Below the pieces are notes generated by a model that saw only the letters and a program-made list of their open reading frames with translations, was not told the DNA's origin and ran no database searches. From an uncultured Eubacteriales bacterium (GTDB lineage Bacteria > Bacillota > Clostridia > Oscillospirales > Oscillospiraceae), in contig URLO01000008.1 in NCBI GenBank assembly GCA_900548625.1, positions 1 through 61,720 of the forward strand: a stretch of DNA of 61,720 bases, given 5' to 3'. Every line of letters begins with the position of its first letter. The first letter of the stretch is position 1. The translations under genes were made by a program, and so were the position numbers. Below, piece by piece: positions 1 through 8,442 of the stretch.

Positions 1-117
1 GCCTTCGGCCACTACGGCAAGCTCCTGTTCGAGGTCTTCAAGTTCCTCGGCGTGGGCGATATCGCCTATAATCAGCCGAAATCCCTCCCGTATCCCACGG
101 AAAATCCGTTCGCCTGA
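1..117 (+). CDS. C-terminal end of an unidentified protein (partial)
   Basis: The first 38 codons of the window are open in frame 1 and stop with TGA at 115-117. The peptide ends in NPFA and contains the stretch GKLLFEVFKFLGVGD. The start lies outside the window. The residues visible are too few to assign a family. The reading is supported by codon use typical of the neighbouring genes (mostly C or G in third positions) and by a following intergenic region. Confidence 0.55.
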   Translation, partial: AFGHYGKLLFEVFKFLGVGDIAYNQPKSLPYPTENPFA

Positions 118-149
118 GCTGCCGGCATTTCCGGATTCTTCCCTGTCGT

Positions 150-260
150 GCAGCGAGCACAACCGCGGGGGCTGGGTTCGCGTTTGAAAAGGCTGCGTGA
201 TGCGGCGCGCGCTTCGGCGGATCTTTTCCGCCGAAGCTGTTTGCCGAATTGTGCGCAGCT
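150..260 (+). repeat. Degenerate copy of hairpin repeat family A
   Basis: Positions about 158-192 match the second hairpin of family A (GGGTTCGCGTTTGAAAAGG), seen in full at 5411-5450 and 39419-39458. The left arm here is eroded. A separate inverted repeat follows (CTTCGGCGGA ... TCCGCCGAAG, about 212-235). The stretch lies downstream of the stop at 117, as other family A copies do. Nothing in 118-416 looks coding. Confidence 0.5.
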
Positions 261-416
261 TCCTAAAATTCATTTTTTCTGTATATCGGAATGCCGGAGG
301 CTCCGGCCGCGCCGTCTGCGCCATGGCCGCGGCGGCGTCCGGTGCGCCGCTTTCCGCAAAACCGAAGCGGCGATTCGGCTTGTATTTTCAGTCATTTTTT
401 TAATTTTCAGAAGGGC

Positions 417-445
417 TTGACAAATGCGGCCGGAATCCGTACAAT
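417..445 (+). promoter_or_regulatory. Sigma-A-type promoter for the RCC1-repeat gene
   Basis: TTGACA at 417-422 and TACAAT at 440-445 are separated by 17 bases, close to consensus. Transcription would start near 452, which leaves a leader of about 290 nt before the start codon at 739. Confidence 0.7.
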
Positions 446-738
446 GACGGGGCGTGCAGCAAAGCACCCGCTCGGGCGGAAGCCTCCGGCGGGCGCTTTG
501 TATGCTGCGTGCGCATTTTGAATATTTAACCGTTTTGGGGGCTCCGTTTTGCAGACGCTGTCCGCGCCCCCGGCATACCGCAGTCAGAGCATGGTTTTAT
601 TTTTCGGATAGAACCGTGCTTTTCCCTTGCGGTATTTTCTGCGGCCGCGCCCGCAGACTGACCTTATGAACAAGGCCGGAGGGCCTTTGCTCATTCCGCA
701 TCCCAATTTCACAAAAACAAAAAAGGAGCTTTTCTGAA
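446..738 (+). other. Long untranslated leader with hairpins
   Basis: No ORF with a ribosome binding site is visible. The leader contains an AGCATGGTT ... AACCGTGCT hairpin at about 589-629 and a GGCC-rich hairpin near 672-690, just before the AAAAAGGAG binding site at 719-727. It matches no riboswitch class I recognise. Its length suggests attenuation, but that is inference. Confidence 0.35.
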
Positions 739-1800
739 ATGGCAAACAACAAAAGCAAAAAGACCGGCCTTGTGATCGGCATTGCGGTGGCAGTGCTCGC
801 CATCGCGCTGGTCGTTGTGAAGGTCATCGTCCCGTCCGCGAACTATTCCGCAGCGGAAAAGATGCTGGCTGCCGAGGACTATGACGGCGCGATCGCCGCT
901 TTTACGGCACTCGGCAATTATAAGGACGCAGCCGCCCGCGCAGAGGACGCCGCGGCTCGCCAGCTCGAAGGCAAGTATGCCCGTGAAACGATCGCGGCAG
1001 GCTGGAACCACACCGTTGCCCTGCGGGCAGACGGCACGGTCGCTGCCGCCGGTGAAAACGGCGACGGTCAGTGCGATGTCTCCGACTGGACGGACATTGT
1101 CGCCGTCAGCTGCGGCGAGCGCCACACGGTCGGCCTGAAGGCAGACGGCACCGTCGTCGCTGCGGGCAGCAACAGCGACGGTCAGTGCGACGTCTCCGAC
1201 TGGACGGACATCGTCTCCATCAGCTGCGGCCGCTCTTTCACGGTCGGTCTGAAGGCAGACGGCACGGTTGTCTGCGTCGGCAACAACGCATACCGTCAGA
1301 GCGGAGTCTCCGCGTGGAGCGGCATCGTCGCCATCCAGTGCGGCGATGACCATGTGCTCGGCCTGAAGGAAGACGGCACCGTGGTCGCGCTCGGCGACAA
1401 GTCCGGCGGCCGCTGCGATGTCTCCGAGTGGAGCGGCATCGTTTCCCTCGCTGCCGGAAGCACGCATTCGATCGGCCTGAAGGCAGACGGCACCGTTGTC
1501 GCTGCGGGCAGCAACGACAAGGGTCAGTGCGACGTCTCCGACTGGACGGACATCGTCTCTGTCAGCTGCGGAACCGGCTACACGGTCGGTCTGAAGGCAG
1601 ACGGCACCGTTGTTGCCGCCGGCAAGCTGGATTATGAGCAGGGCGGCTGCACCAACTGGAGCGGCATCGTGGCTGTGAGCTGCAGAAAGCATCACACCCT
1701 CGGCCTGAAGGCAGACGGCACCGTCACCGCCATCGGCAGAAACAAGGAAGGCCAGTGCGACGTCTCCGGCTGGACGGACCTCAAGCTCCCCATCCGCTAA
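739..1800 (+). CDS. Membrane-anchored RCC1-repeat protein
   Basis: This 353-residue protein has a short lysine-rich cytoplasmic N-terminus and one strong hydrophobic helix (about residues 9-30). A short helical TPR-like segment follows (about 35-80, with the motif AAEDYDGAIAAFTALGNYKDA). About seven RCC1/BNR-type repeats of roughly 39 residues run to the C-terminus. Each carries a core such as HTVGLKADGTVVAAG followed by GQCDVSDWTDIV, so a seven-bladed beta-propeller facing outside the membrane is likely. The repeats are nearly identical at the DNA level, which points to recent internal duplication or conversion. The start is fixed by AAAAAGGAG 12 nt upstream. RCC1-like propellers usually serve as protein-interaction scaffolds; the partner is unknown. 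It is monocistronic, with its own promoter and terminator. Confidence 0.88.
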   Translation: MANNKSKKTGLVIGIAVAVLAIALVVVKVIVPSANYSAAEKMLAAEDYDGAIAAFTALGNYKDAAARAEDAAARQLEGKYARETIAAGWNHTVALRADGTVAAAGENGDGQCDVSDWTDIVAVSCGERHTVGLKADGTVVAAGSNSDGQCDVSDWTDIVSISCGRSFTVGLKADGTVVCVGNNAYRQSGVSAWSGIVAIQCGDDHVLGLKEDGTVVALGDKSGGRCDVSEWSGIVSLAAGSTHSIGLKADGTVVAAGSNDKGQCDVSDWTDIVSVSCGTGYTVGLKADGTVVAAGKLDYEQGGCTNWSGIVAVSCRKHHTLGLKADGTVTAIGRNKEGQCDVSGWTDLKLPIR

Positions 1801-1820
1801 CATCATAATACGCCTTTTCA

Positions 1821-1850
1821 TCCCTGAGCCCTTGCGGGCTCAGGGATTTT
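1821..1850 (+). terminator. Rho-independent terminator after the RCC1-repeat gene
   Basis: An 11-bp stem (TCCCTGAGCCC / GGGCTCAGGGA) with a four-base loop is followed by TTTT, 20 bp after the stop codon. Confidence 0.85.
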
Positions 1851-2151
1851 CTCTCCTGAACGAAAAATACAAAAAATCCAGATATCCCCGTTTTTTCGTC
1901 TTGATTTCCGGCGGGCGATGTGTTACATTGAGCTTGCCTATAAATGTCTCCTTTGTGACGACAAAATCATGCAGACCGCGCTGACGCCGAACCGGCACAA
2001 TGCGCCGGTCTGTCTTTTCCAGCTTTGGGCATGTATATGCAAAACCGGCGCAGCCTCTCCCCTTCAGATCCGGAGCGGCTGTGCTGTTTGCACGCTCACG
2101 GCACACAAGCAGGAGACAGAAGCATTTCATAAACAGGAGGAGAAAACAAAC
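1851..2151 (+). other. Upstream region of the SLH protein gene
   Basis: These 300 bases hold no convincing gene. The reading frame of the following gene stays open upstream, but only the ATG at 2152 has a binding site (AGGAGGAG at 2136-2143). A hairpin with CAGACCG / CGGTCTG arms spans about 1971-2014. No riboswitch class is recognised. Confidence 0.4.
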
Positions 2152-5100
2152 ATGAACAAACGGATCTTGTGCATCCTGCTCGCCATGATCATGGTCGTGG
2201 GATTGCTCCCGGCAGCGGCATTTGCCGCCGAGGGCAGCGATGCAGCACGCTTTCCGTACCGCTACGACGCCAGAAACGGCGAGACAGCCGTAAAGCTGTC
2301 CCACCCGCAGGTCGCGCCGAACGCGAGCACGGGCAGCCGCAGAACAAACGACGGCCTTGTTGATTACGCCGGCAACGGCGTCCTCAGCGCCGACATTGGC
2401 AGCGCGGACGATTCCGGCTGCCGCGGCCAGTCCTACTCCTGGTCTGCCATAGGCTATGGCGACTGGATCTACACGGGCCTTCTCTACAACGCCCTGGGTC
2501 AGACCGTCCAGCTGATGGACAGCGGCCTCGGCCACAAGTATGACCCCGAGCTTCTGCCCGGCATCCTGAACGTCATTTTTAACGGTGACTTCTTCACGCA
2601 GGAAGCAGACGGCAAAACCTCCAGTGGTGCGCTCGTCAAGCTCAACGTCAAAACCGGCGAGGTGAAGATCCTGCTCTCCAGCAGCTCGGAAGGAAACGCG
2701 AAGCACGACGTCAGCTTCCGCAACGCCGTGGAATACCATGGCAAGTTCTACTTCTGCGGCTCGGTCGATCACGCGCCCCAGATCTGGCAGGTCGATCCCG
2801 AGACGGACGAGTGCAAGAAGGTCTACGGCATGGACGTCCGTGAGTTCTACGAAGGCTTCCAGCAGCACATCTCCGCCGGCATCCGCGGCATGTGTGTATA
2901 CGAGGACGAGCTGATCATCAGCTGCGTGATGAAGAACGAAGACGGCGTCTTTGCCCCGCAGATCTGCTCCACAACCGATCCGGAAAAGGGCTTCACGGTC
3001 ATCGCAACGCAGGAGCAGCTCTTCAACTATCCCGCGTTCCATTTCCCGGACAGCATCTACGGCGGCTCCATCTGGGAGATCGTCGAGTTCAACAACAAGC
3101 TCTACGTCTCCATCTGCACCGGCACGCCGGAGAACATGCCCGCTGAGAACACCATGCAGTCCTTCGCCATCGTCTGCGGCGAGAAGCAGTCCGACGGCTC
3201 CTGGAACTGGCGTCCGGTCGTCGGTGACATGGAAAAAGACGGCGCAAAATATACCTTCGGCATCGATCCCGCGCGTACCTGCTCCGGCGCAGGCGTTCTG
3301 ACGGTGCTCGGCGACCACCTCTACATCGGCGAGTACAATGACGAGGAGATCGCGCTGATCCAGATCATGTTCAACCTCGACTTCGCCTTCATGAACGAAA
3401 ACCTGAAGCAGTCCGTGAACCTTTACCGCATGGACAAGGCGGAACGCATCGAGCTGGTCGTCGGCGACAAGACGGAGATGTTCCCCGAGGGCAGCCTCTC
3501 CGGGCTCGGCTCCGGCTTCGGCCACAATGAAAACCAGTATATCTGGCGCATGACCGTCCACAACAACAAGCTCTACTGCGGCACGTTTGACACCAGCAGC
3601 CTGCTCGAGCCGGTCGGCCAGTTCTCCAACGGCGATCTGGCGAGCTGGACGCCCGAGGAGTGGCATCGCCTGTTCGTTTACGTCCGCGAGCTTCTGAAGC
3701 TGCTGCGCGAGAAGGATGACTCCGGCGAGGGCAATGCGCTCTCCGACGCGGAGCAGGCCCGCGAGGACGTCGGCACGCTGTTCGAGGTCTTTGACACCGC
3801 AGCCCTTTCCGCGATCGACGACGACCGGGACGGTGCAGCGGCGCTGCTCACGGCCGAGGACGATCTGCTGGCGCAGACGCTTGCCGAGCTCCCCGAGGAC
3901 TGCTTCCGCACCCGCAGCGGCAGCGCCAACGAGGCCGCCATTGCCGAGGCACTGGAAGCGTCCTTCGGCGGTACGGCAGGCTTCGCACTTGGCGGCGAGG
4001 ATGAGGATGACAACGGCCTCTACGACTGGGAGGATCTCGCCAGGTTCATGCAGGAGCTGATCGAGATTGCCCGGAAGGTCGTTGTGACCGCAGCGTATAT
4101 GAACCGCGCCGAGCGCGGCTGCGACATTTTCGTTTCGGAAGACGGCACGAATTTTGAGACCATTACGACAGACGGCTTCGGAGATCCCTACAACCACGGC
4201 CTGCGCGTGTTCGCAGAGACGGACGAGGGTCTCGGCTTCGGCACCGCCAACCCGTTCTACGGCACGCAGTGGTGGTACACCGAGGACACCGCTGCACCGC
4301 AGACGTACAGCGTCACCGTAAACGGCAGCCATGCGCAGACCACCGGCGCCGGTACATACAAAAAGGGCGACACTGTCTCCATCTTTGCCGGCAGCCGCAG
4401 CGGCTACGCCTTTGACGGCTGGACATCCGAGGATGTGACGGTCGCGGATGCCGCTGCAAGCAGCACGCAGTTTAAAATGCCCGCCCGCAATGTGACCGTC
4501 ACGGCAGCCTGGCGCGAACTCGACGGCTCCGGCAGCGGAACCGGTACCGGCACCGGAAGCGCCGCTTCCGTCTACCCCATCGTCGTTCTGGACAGCAAAA
4601 ACGGCGGCGTGACCGCCAGCCACAAATCGGCAGCTGCGGGCACGACCATCACCCTGACCGCAAAAGCTGACAAGGGCTTTGCCCTTCAGTCGCTCACGGC
4701 GCGTGACAGCCGCGGCAAGGAGCTCAAGCTGACTGCCGAGGGCGGCGGCAAGTACACCTTCGCGATGCCCGGCAGCCAGGTCACCGTCACGGCGGTCTTT
4801 GCAGGCGGTGCGTCCTTCACCGACGTTCCCGCGGGCAGCTACTATGAGGACGCTGTGATCTGGGCCGTCTCCAACGGCATCACGACCGGCGTGAGCGCGA
4901 GCCGCTTCGATCCCGACGGCATCTGCACCCGCGCGCAGGCCGTCGCCTTCCTGTGGCGTGCCGCCGGCAGCCCTGCACCCGCATCCCGCACGATGCCCTT
5001 CACCGACGTCCCCGCAGGCAGCTATTATTATGACGCTGTTTTGTGGGCCGTCGAAAACGACATCACCAAGGGCACGAGCGCTGCGACGTTCAGCCCGGAT

Positions 5101-5337
5101 GCGACCTGCTCCCGTGCACAGATCGTCACCTTCCTGTGGCGCACCCGGAACGCTCCGGCCGTTGGCAACAGCAATCCCTTTGCGGACGTTGCCGCAAACG
5201 CCTACTACGCGGACGCGGTTTTGTGGGCCGTCAAAAATGACGTGACCAAGGGCACGAGCAGCACGCTGTTCAGCCCGGATGCAAACTGCACCCGCGCACA
5301 GATCGTAACGTTCATCTACAGAGCCTTCGCAGAATAA
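2152..5337 (+). CDS. Large secreted SLH-domain surface protein
   Basis: The product has 1061 residues. A Sec signal peptide covers residues 1-26 (hydrophobic core, cleavage near AFAAEG). A large region (about 30-715) of unknown fold follows. Next come two InlB-B/Listeria-Bacteroides-type beta modules at about 719-785 (ending ARNVTVTAAW) and 808-885. Three SLH motifs then run to the end (about 889-1061; FTDVPAGSYYEDAVIWAV, then two similar units). SLH domains bind secondary cell-wall polymer, so this is a non-covalently anchored envelope protein. The N-terminal region has no catalytic motif I recognise; its regular aromatic and glycine pattern would fit a beta-propeller. The start is set by the AGGAGG site and the signal peptide. 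It is monocistronic. Confidence 0.85.
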   Translation: MNKRILCILLAMIMVVGLLPAAAFAAEGSDAARFPYRYDARNGETAVKLSHPQVAPNASTGSRRTNDGLVDYAGNGVLSADIGSADDSGCRGQSYSWSAIGYGDWIYTGLLYNALGQTVQLMDSGLGHKYDPELLPGILNVIFNGDFFTQEADGKTSSGALVKLNVKTGEVKILLSSSSEGNAKHDVSFRNAVEYHGKFYFCGSVDHAPQIWQVDPETDECKKVYGMDVREFYEGFQQHISAGIRGMCVYEDELIISCVMKNEDGVFAPQICSTTDPEKGFTVIATQEQLFNYPAFHFPDSIYGGSIWEIVEFNNKLYVSICTGTPENMPAENTMQSFAIVCGEKQSDGSWNWRPVVGDMEKDGAKYTFGIDPARTCSGAGVLTVLGDHLYIGEYNDEEIALIQIMFNLDFAFMNENLKQSVNLYRMDKAERIELVVGDKTEMFPEGSLSGLGSGFGHNENQYIWRMTVHNNKLYCGTFDTSSLLEPVGQFSNGDLASWTPEEWHRLFVYVRELLKLLREKDDSGEGNALSDAEQAREDVGTLFEVFDTAALSAIDDDRDGAAALLTAEDDLLAQTLAELPEDCFRTRSGSANEAAIAEALEASFGGTAGFALGGEDEDDNGLYDWEDLARFMQELIEIARKVVVTAAYMNRAERGCDIFVSEDGTNFETITTDGFGDPYNHGLRVFAETDEGLGFGTANPFYGTQWWYTEDTAAPQTYSVTVNGSHAQTTGAGTYKKGDTVSIFAGSRSGYAFDGWTSEDVTVADAAASSTQFKMPARNVTVTAAWRELDGSGSGTGTGTGSAASVYPIVVLDSKNGGVTASHKSAAAGTTITLTAKADKGFALQSLTARDSRGKELKLTAEGGGKYTFAMPGSQVTVTAVFAGGASFTDVPAGSYYEDAVIWAVSNGITTGVSASRFDPDGICTRAQAVAFLWRAAGSPAPASRTMPFTDVPAGSYYYDAVLWAVENDITKGTSAATFSPDATCSRAQIVTFLWRTRNAPAVGNSNPFADVAANAYYADAVLWAVKNDVTKGTSSTLFSPDANCTRAQIVTFIYRAFAE

Positions 5338-5341
5338 ACAG

Positions 5342-5379
5342 ATCGGCGGTCAAGCCCAACCGGGCTTGACCGCCGATTT
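5342..5379 (+). terminator. Hairpin after the SLH gene, copy 1 of a 38-bp duplication
   Basis: A perfect inverted repeat (ATCGGCGGTCAAGCCC ... GGGCTTGACCGCCGAT) followed by only TTT lies 4 bp past the stop. The same 38 bp recur at 5663-5700, where a longer T-run follows. Confidence 0.75.
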
Positions 5380-5660
5380 GAGCTTGTCAAAAAGTCTATT
5401 TGACAAGCTCTCAAACGCGAACCGCGGGGCTGGGTTCGCGTTTGAAAAGGCCGCACCCGGCTGCGCGCATAATTTGTGCGCTGCTTGCGCACAAATTCCA
5501 CACTTGTCGGGCGTAGCGTGTTTTGTCCGAGGCCGCAGCGTTCAGAAAAAGTGCCGGCGGCACTTTTTTAGCGCAGGCCGAAGCGGCTATGCCGCGAGGG
5601 GGAACCACGTGGCGCGCATCGCCTGCGGGCGCGAACTCTACGAGGTTCTTTGACAGTCTG
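5379..5660 (+). repeat. Hairpin repeat family A, long copy
   Basis: The element begins TGAGCTTGTC. Hairpin 1 is at 5380-5410 (GAGCTTGTCAAA / TTTGACAAGCTC). Hairpin 2 is at 5411-5445 (TCAAACGCGAACC / GGTTCGCGTTTGA). Hairpin 3 is at 5471-5497 (AATTTGTGCGC / GCGCACAAATT). A conserved CCACACTTG(T/C)CGGGCGTAGCGTGTTTTGTC segment and a longer variable middle follow. It ends in CTCTACGAGGTTCTTTGACA. The same string recurs at 39387 and, inverted, at 47329. It carries no plausible ORF and is flanked by the duplicated 38-bp terminator. Confidence 0.85.
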
Positions 5661-5662
5661 CA

Positions 5663-5707
5663 ATCGGCGGTCAAGCCCAACCGGGCTTGACCGCCGATTT
5701 TTTTGTT
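5663..5707 (+). terminator. Terminator, copy 2 of the 38-bp duplication
   Basis: The inverted repeat is identical to that at 5342-5379 but is followed by a run of seven T, so this is the functional-looking terminator for rightward transcription. It also separates the SLH gene from the convergent DUF308 gene. Confidence 0.8.
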
Positions 5708-5747
5708 TTTGCAGCTTTGATGGAGGACATTCGGCGCCGCAGGCGGC

Positions 5748-6347
5748 CTATCCGATGCCCTTTGTGGGGGCGCATGGGTCGTGCATCTCGTCCGCATACT
5801 GCCGCTCGATGATCTTCACGGTCATCAGCATGGTGATGACGTTGAGGACGCCGTCCACGATCAGAGAAATGCCGAGCAGCCGCCCCATCATCGAAATGCG
5901 CGCGCTCGGGCGGAAGATCAGCGCGCAGCCGAAGCACGCCGTCACGATCGCAGCGACCAGCAGCAGCGGCCACTGCCGAATGCCGAACGGCCCGGCCTCC
6001 ACGGAGATCTGCACCTTGATAAGCCCGTCCGTCAGGATCAGAATGCCGAGCACCGTACAGAAAAACGCCAGCGAGCCCTCGGTGTGCAGCAGCAGGCTGC
6101 TCCCCAGCACCAGCATCAGGACGCCGGAGGACAGGTCATTTTCAAACGCCAGCCGGAACAGATCCTTTGAAAAATAGCCGAGCAGCTTGATCGCTCCGAA
6201 CGCGATCAGCATCAGCCCGCACAGGATCCCGACCGTGTGCATGGATGCCTCCGGGTGAACGATCACAAGGACGCCCATCATACACAAGAGCGCGGATATC
6301 ACCAGATATCCGATTTTTGCCGCCTTCATCGGCGCAGCAGAGCGCAC
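5748..6347 (-). CDS. DUF308 (HdeD-like) membrane protein
   Basis: This 199-residue protein is very hydrophobic, with about six membrane helices arranged as repeated pairs (for example GYLVISALLCMMGVLVIVHP, later VDGVLNVITMLM). That is the DUF308 / acid-resistance membrane protein pattern. The function in Firmicutes is unknown; in enterobacteria HdeD is linked to acid stress. A GTG start at 6347 is preferred because AGGAGG lies 8 nt upstream; an in-frame ATG at 6329 has no such spacing. It is convergent with the SLH gene and divergent from the DegV operon. Confidence 0.78.
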   Translation of the reverse strand: MRSAAPMKAAKIGYLVISALLCMMGVLVIVHPEASMHTVGILCGLMLIAFGAIKLLGYFSKDLFRLAFENDLSSGVLMLVLGSSLLLHTEGSLAFFCTVLGILILTDGLIKVQISVEAGPFGIRQWPLLLVAAIVTACFGCALIFRPSARISMMGRLLGISLIVDGVLNVITMLMTVKIIERQYADEMHDPCAPTKGIG

Positions 6348-6488
6348 AGCAGCCACCTCCTTTTTCTGTCCGTCAGTATACCACGCCGCCGTTTCGCCGA
6401 ACATGGACAAAACCCGCCGCAATGTTACCAAATGCCACACTTGGGGGGTATTTGTCCAAAAACGCCACACCATGGGATGCTTTGGCCA

Positions 6489-6517
6489 TTGCGGGCTTGG
6501 GATGCGGCATGTAGAAT
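6489..6517 (+). promoter_or_regulatory. Promoter of the DegV-radical SAM operon
   Basis: TTGCGG (6489-6494) and TAGAAT (6512-6517) have a 17-base spacer. The leader to the start at 6743 is about 220 nt and holds a GCTTGCAGG / CCTGCAAGC-type hairpin near 6543-6564. No riboswitch class is recognised. The remaining intergenic DNA (6348-6488) shows two imperfect copies of a CCACAC(T/C) motif but no gene. Confidence 0.5.
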
Positions 6518-6742
6518 CGAGGCATAAGGTGTGATTGGCACACGGCTTGCAGGCACCTGCAAGCTCGCGGCGCGTTTTGCGCTGCGCCGCCGCTGCTCTA
6601 TATGCCCTCCGCGGCGTCCCTGACGGCAGCCGGAAACACCGGTGTGTGCGATGGGGGGTTCCGGTCTGCCGCATTCGCGTCCGGAGGGCAGTAGGGCAGC
6701 AGTGCACAATATAAACCGGTCACCGGTCAAAGGAGATGCCTT

Positions 6743-7636
6743 ATGCAGACGAATTTCATTCTATCCTGTGAATCCACGGTCGATCTTCCGTATTCCTATA
6801 TCAGCGGGCGCGACATTCCCGTTCTCTTTTATTCCTACTGCGTTGACGGCGAGTCGTATGTGGACGACATGCTTCAGGACCCGCAGACGCTTTCCCGGTT
6901 TTACGGCTTCCTCGACGCCGGAAAGCTCCCCTCGACCTCGCAGATCAACGAGTTTTGCTATCTGGAGTTTTTTGAGCAGCTTCTTCAGCGCGGAGACGTG
7001 CTGCACATCGCGTTCGGAACCGGCATGACGCAGTCCGCCGTGAACGCCGAACGCGCCGCCGCGCAGCTTCGCGAGCAGTATCCCGAGCGGAAGCTCCTTG
7101 TCGTGGACTCGCTTTGCAGCTCCTCGGGCTACGGCATGCTGGTCGATTATGCCGCCGACATGCGCGACGAGGGCTGCTCCATCGAGCAGACGCAGCAGTG
7201 GCTTCTGGAAAACCGCAAAAACATCCACCATCAGTTTTATTCCACGGAGCTTGCGCATTACCGCCGCAGCGGACGCATGTCCGGCCCCACCGCCATGATC
7301 GCCACGATCCTCGGCATCTGCCCGATCATGCGTCTGGACGACAAGGGGCGCATCATCGCCTACGGCAAGGTGCGCGGAAAGGCGGCCGCCGTCAAAACGA
7401 CCGTCGATACGATGGAGCGCTTCGCGCAGGACGGCGCAGAATATGCCGGAAAGTGCTTCATCTGCCACTCGCGGTGTCCGGAGGACGCCGAAAAAACACG
7501 CGCCGCCGTTGAGGCGCGCTTCCCGAACCTGCGCGGCAAGATCCGCATCTGCGAGATCGGCACGATCATCGCCTCCCACTGCGGCCCCGGCACGGTGGCG
7601 GTATTCTTCCTCGGCGCTGAGCGCGCGCCGGAATAA
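6743..7636 (+). CDS. DegV family fatty-acid-binding protein
   Basis: The 297-residue protein has the DegV pattern. The N-terminal STVDLP motif (residues 10-15) is followed by a PSTSQI motif (residues 63-68) and a GTGMTQS-like loop. The C-terminal half contains YRRSGRMSG (about 170-178), and the protein ends at a second beta sheet. DegV/FakB proteins bind a single fatty acid and, in FakB, present it to FakA for phosphorylation. No FakA is in the window, so its role here is open. AAAGGAG lies 8 nt upstream of the start. It is the first gene of a five-gene run with short gaps or overlaps, which ties it to membrane proteins and a radical SAM enzyme. Confidence 0.88.
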   Translation: MQTNFILSCESTVDLPYSYISGRDIPVLFYSYCVDGESYVDDMLQDPQTLSRFYGFLDAGKLPSTSQINEFCYLEFFEQLLQRGDVLHIAFGTGMTQSAVNAERAAAQLREQYPERKLLVVDSLCSSSGYGMLVDYAADMRDEGCSIEQTQQWLLENRKNIHHQFYSTELAHYRRSGRMSGPTAMIATILGICPIMRLDDKGRIIAYGKVRGKAAAVKTTVDTMERFAQDGAEYAGKCFICHSRCPEDAEKTRAAVEARFPNLRGKIRICEIGTIIASHCGPGTVAVFFLGAERAPE

Positions 7637-7674
7637 CAAACAGCCGCAAGGCTTCTGACAGAAAGGTGAGCAAC

Positions 7675-8442
7675 ATGCAAAAAGTAAGGCAATGTGTTCG
7701 CGGCGACCAGACGCGCTGGCGGGCGTGGTTCTGGGCGGTGTGCGAGGTGTTCGCGCTGTGCTCCATGCTGCGCTCGTTGCGGCTGGGCGTGGTGTCCGAC
7801 GCCTTGGTGTGTCTGCTGGTGTGCTTCGGCGCGGCACTGCCGTATGTCTTTGAGGTATACGGCTACCGCCTTTCCAATGCGCTGTTCGTCTTTGGCCTGT
7901 CCTACCTGCTGGCATCCATGTCCGGACGAATTTACAAGTTGTACTATCTCATCGCGCATTGGGACAAGCTCCTGCATTTCTGCGGCGGCGTGGTGTTCGC
8001 GCTGCTCGGCGCGTATCTGCCCGTGCTGATCGATGAAAAGTACACAGACGACCGCCTGCTGCGCATCCTGTTTGCGATCATGCTCTCCATCTCCGTCTCC
8101 GCCCTTTGGGAGTTCTACGAATTTGCCATGGACCGCTGGTTCGGGACGGACATGCAGCGCGACACCATTGTATACGCCATCCATTCCTACGATCTCGGCG
8201 AGGCCACCGGCGTCATCGGCAGCATCGACCGGATCGAAAGCGTCATCGTCAACGGCGTTCCGCTCGAGGGCTACATCGACATCGGCCTGATCGACACCAT
8301 GGGCGACATGATGATTGAGACGCTGGGCGCGGCCGTCTACGCGGCCGTGTTCGCGCTGGACAAGGAGCGCCACCCCGCCTTCACCCGCGTTCCTGCGACC
8401 GCCTGCAGGAAAAAGCACCCCGCGCATGTACCGGTCGGATAA
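7675..8442 (+). CDS. DUF2238/YjdF-like integral membrane protein
   Basis: This protein has 255 residues with about six membrane helices. The motifs WDKLLHF (about residues 100-106), LWEFYEFAMD (about 145) and IDTMGDMMIETLGA (about 205-218) are the conserved polar signatures of the DUF2238 (YjdF) family, whose function is unknown. The ATG at 7675 follows GAAAGGTGAG; a GTG at 7666 overlaps that binding site and is less likely. The 3' end overlaps the next gene by 17 bp, so translation is probably coupled. Conserved Asp, His and Glu residues inside helices would allow a transport or enzymatic role, but none is proven. Confidence 0.75.
   Translation: MQKVRQCVRGDQTRWRAWFWAVCEVFALCSMLRSLRLGVVSDALVCLLVCFGAALPYVFEVYGYRLSNALFVFGLSYLLASMSGRIYKLYYLIAHWDKLLHFCGGVVFALLGAYLPVLIDEKYTDDRLLRILFAIMLSISVSALWEFYEFAMDRWFGTDMQRDTIVYAIHSYDLGEATGVIGSIDRIESVIVNGVPLEGYIDIGLIDTMGDMMIETLGAAVYAAVFALDKERHPAFTRVPATACRKKHPAHVPVG

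Noticed and set aside
158..192. tRNA T-arm (GGGTTCGCGTTTGA resembles GGTTCGA)
   Set aside because: No acceptor stem, anticodon arm or CCA-adjacent pairing fits around any of the copies; the sequence is hairpin 2 of family A.
1918..2151. Upstream extension of the SLH protein to an ATG at 1918
   Set aside because: The extension has no binding site and would bury the signal peptide; the ATG at 2152 has AGGAGG and a typical Sec signal.
5379..5660. Coding sequence in family A elements (short ORFs on both strands)
   Set aside because: The ORFs differ between copies and lack binding sites, while the hairpin arms are conserved.
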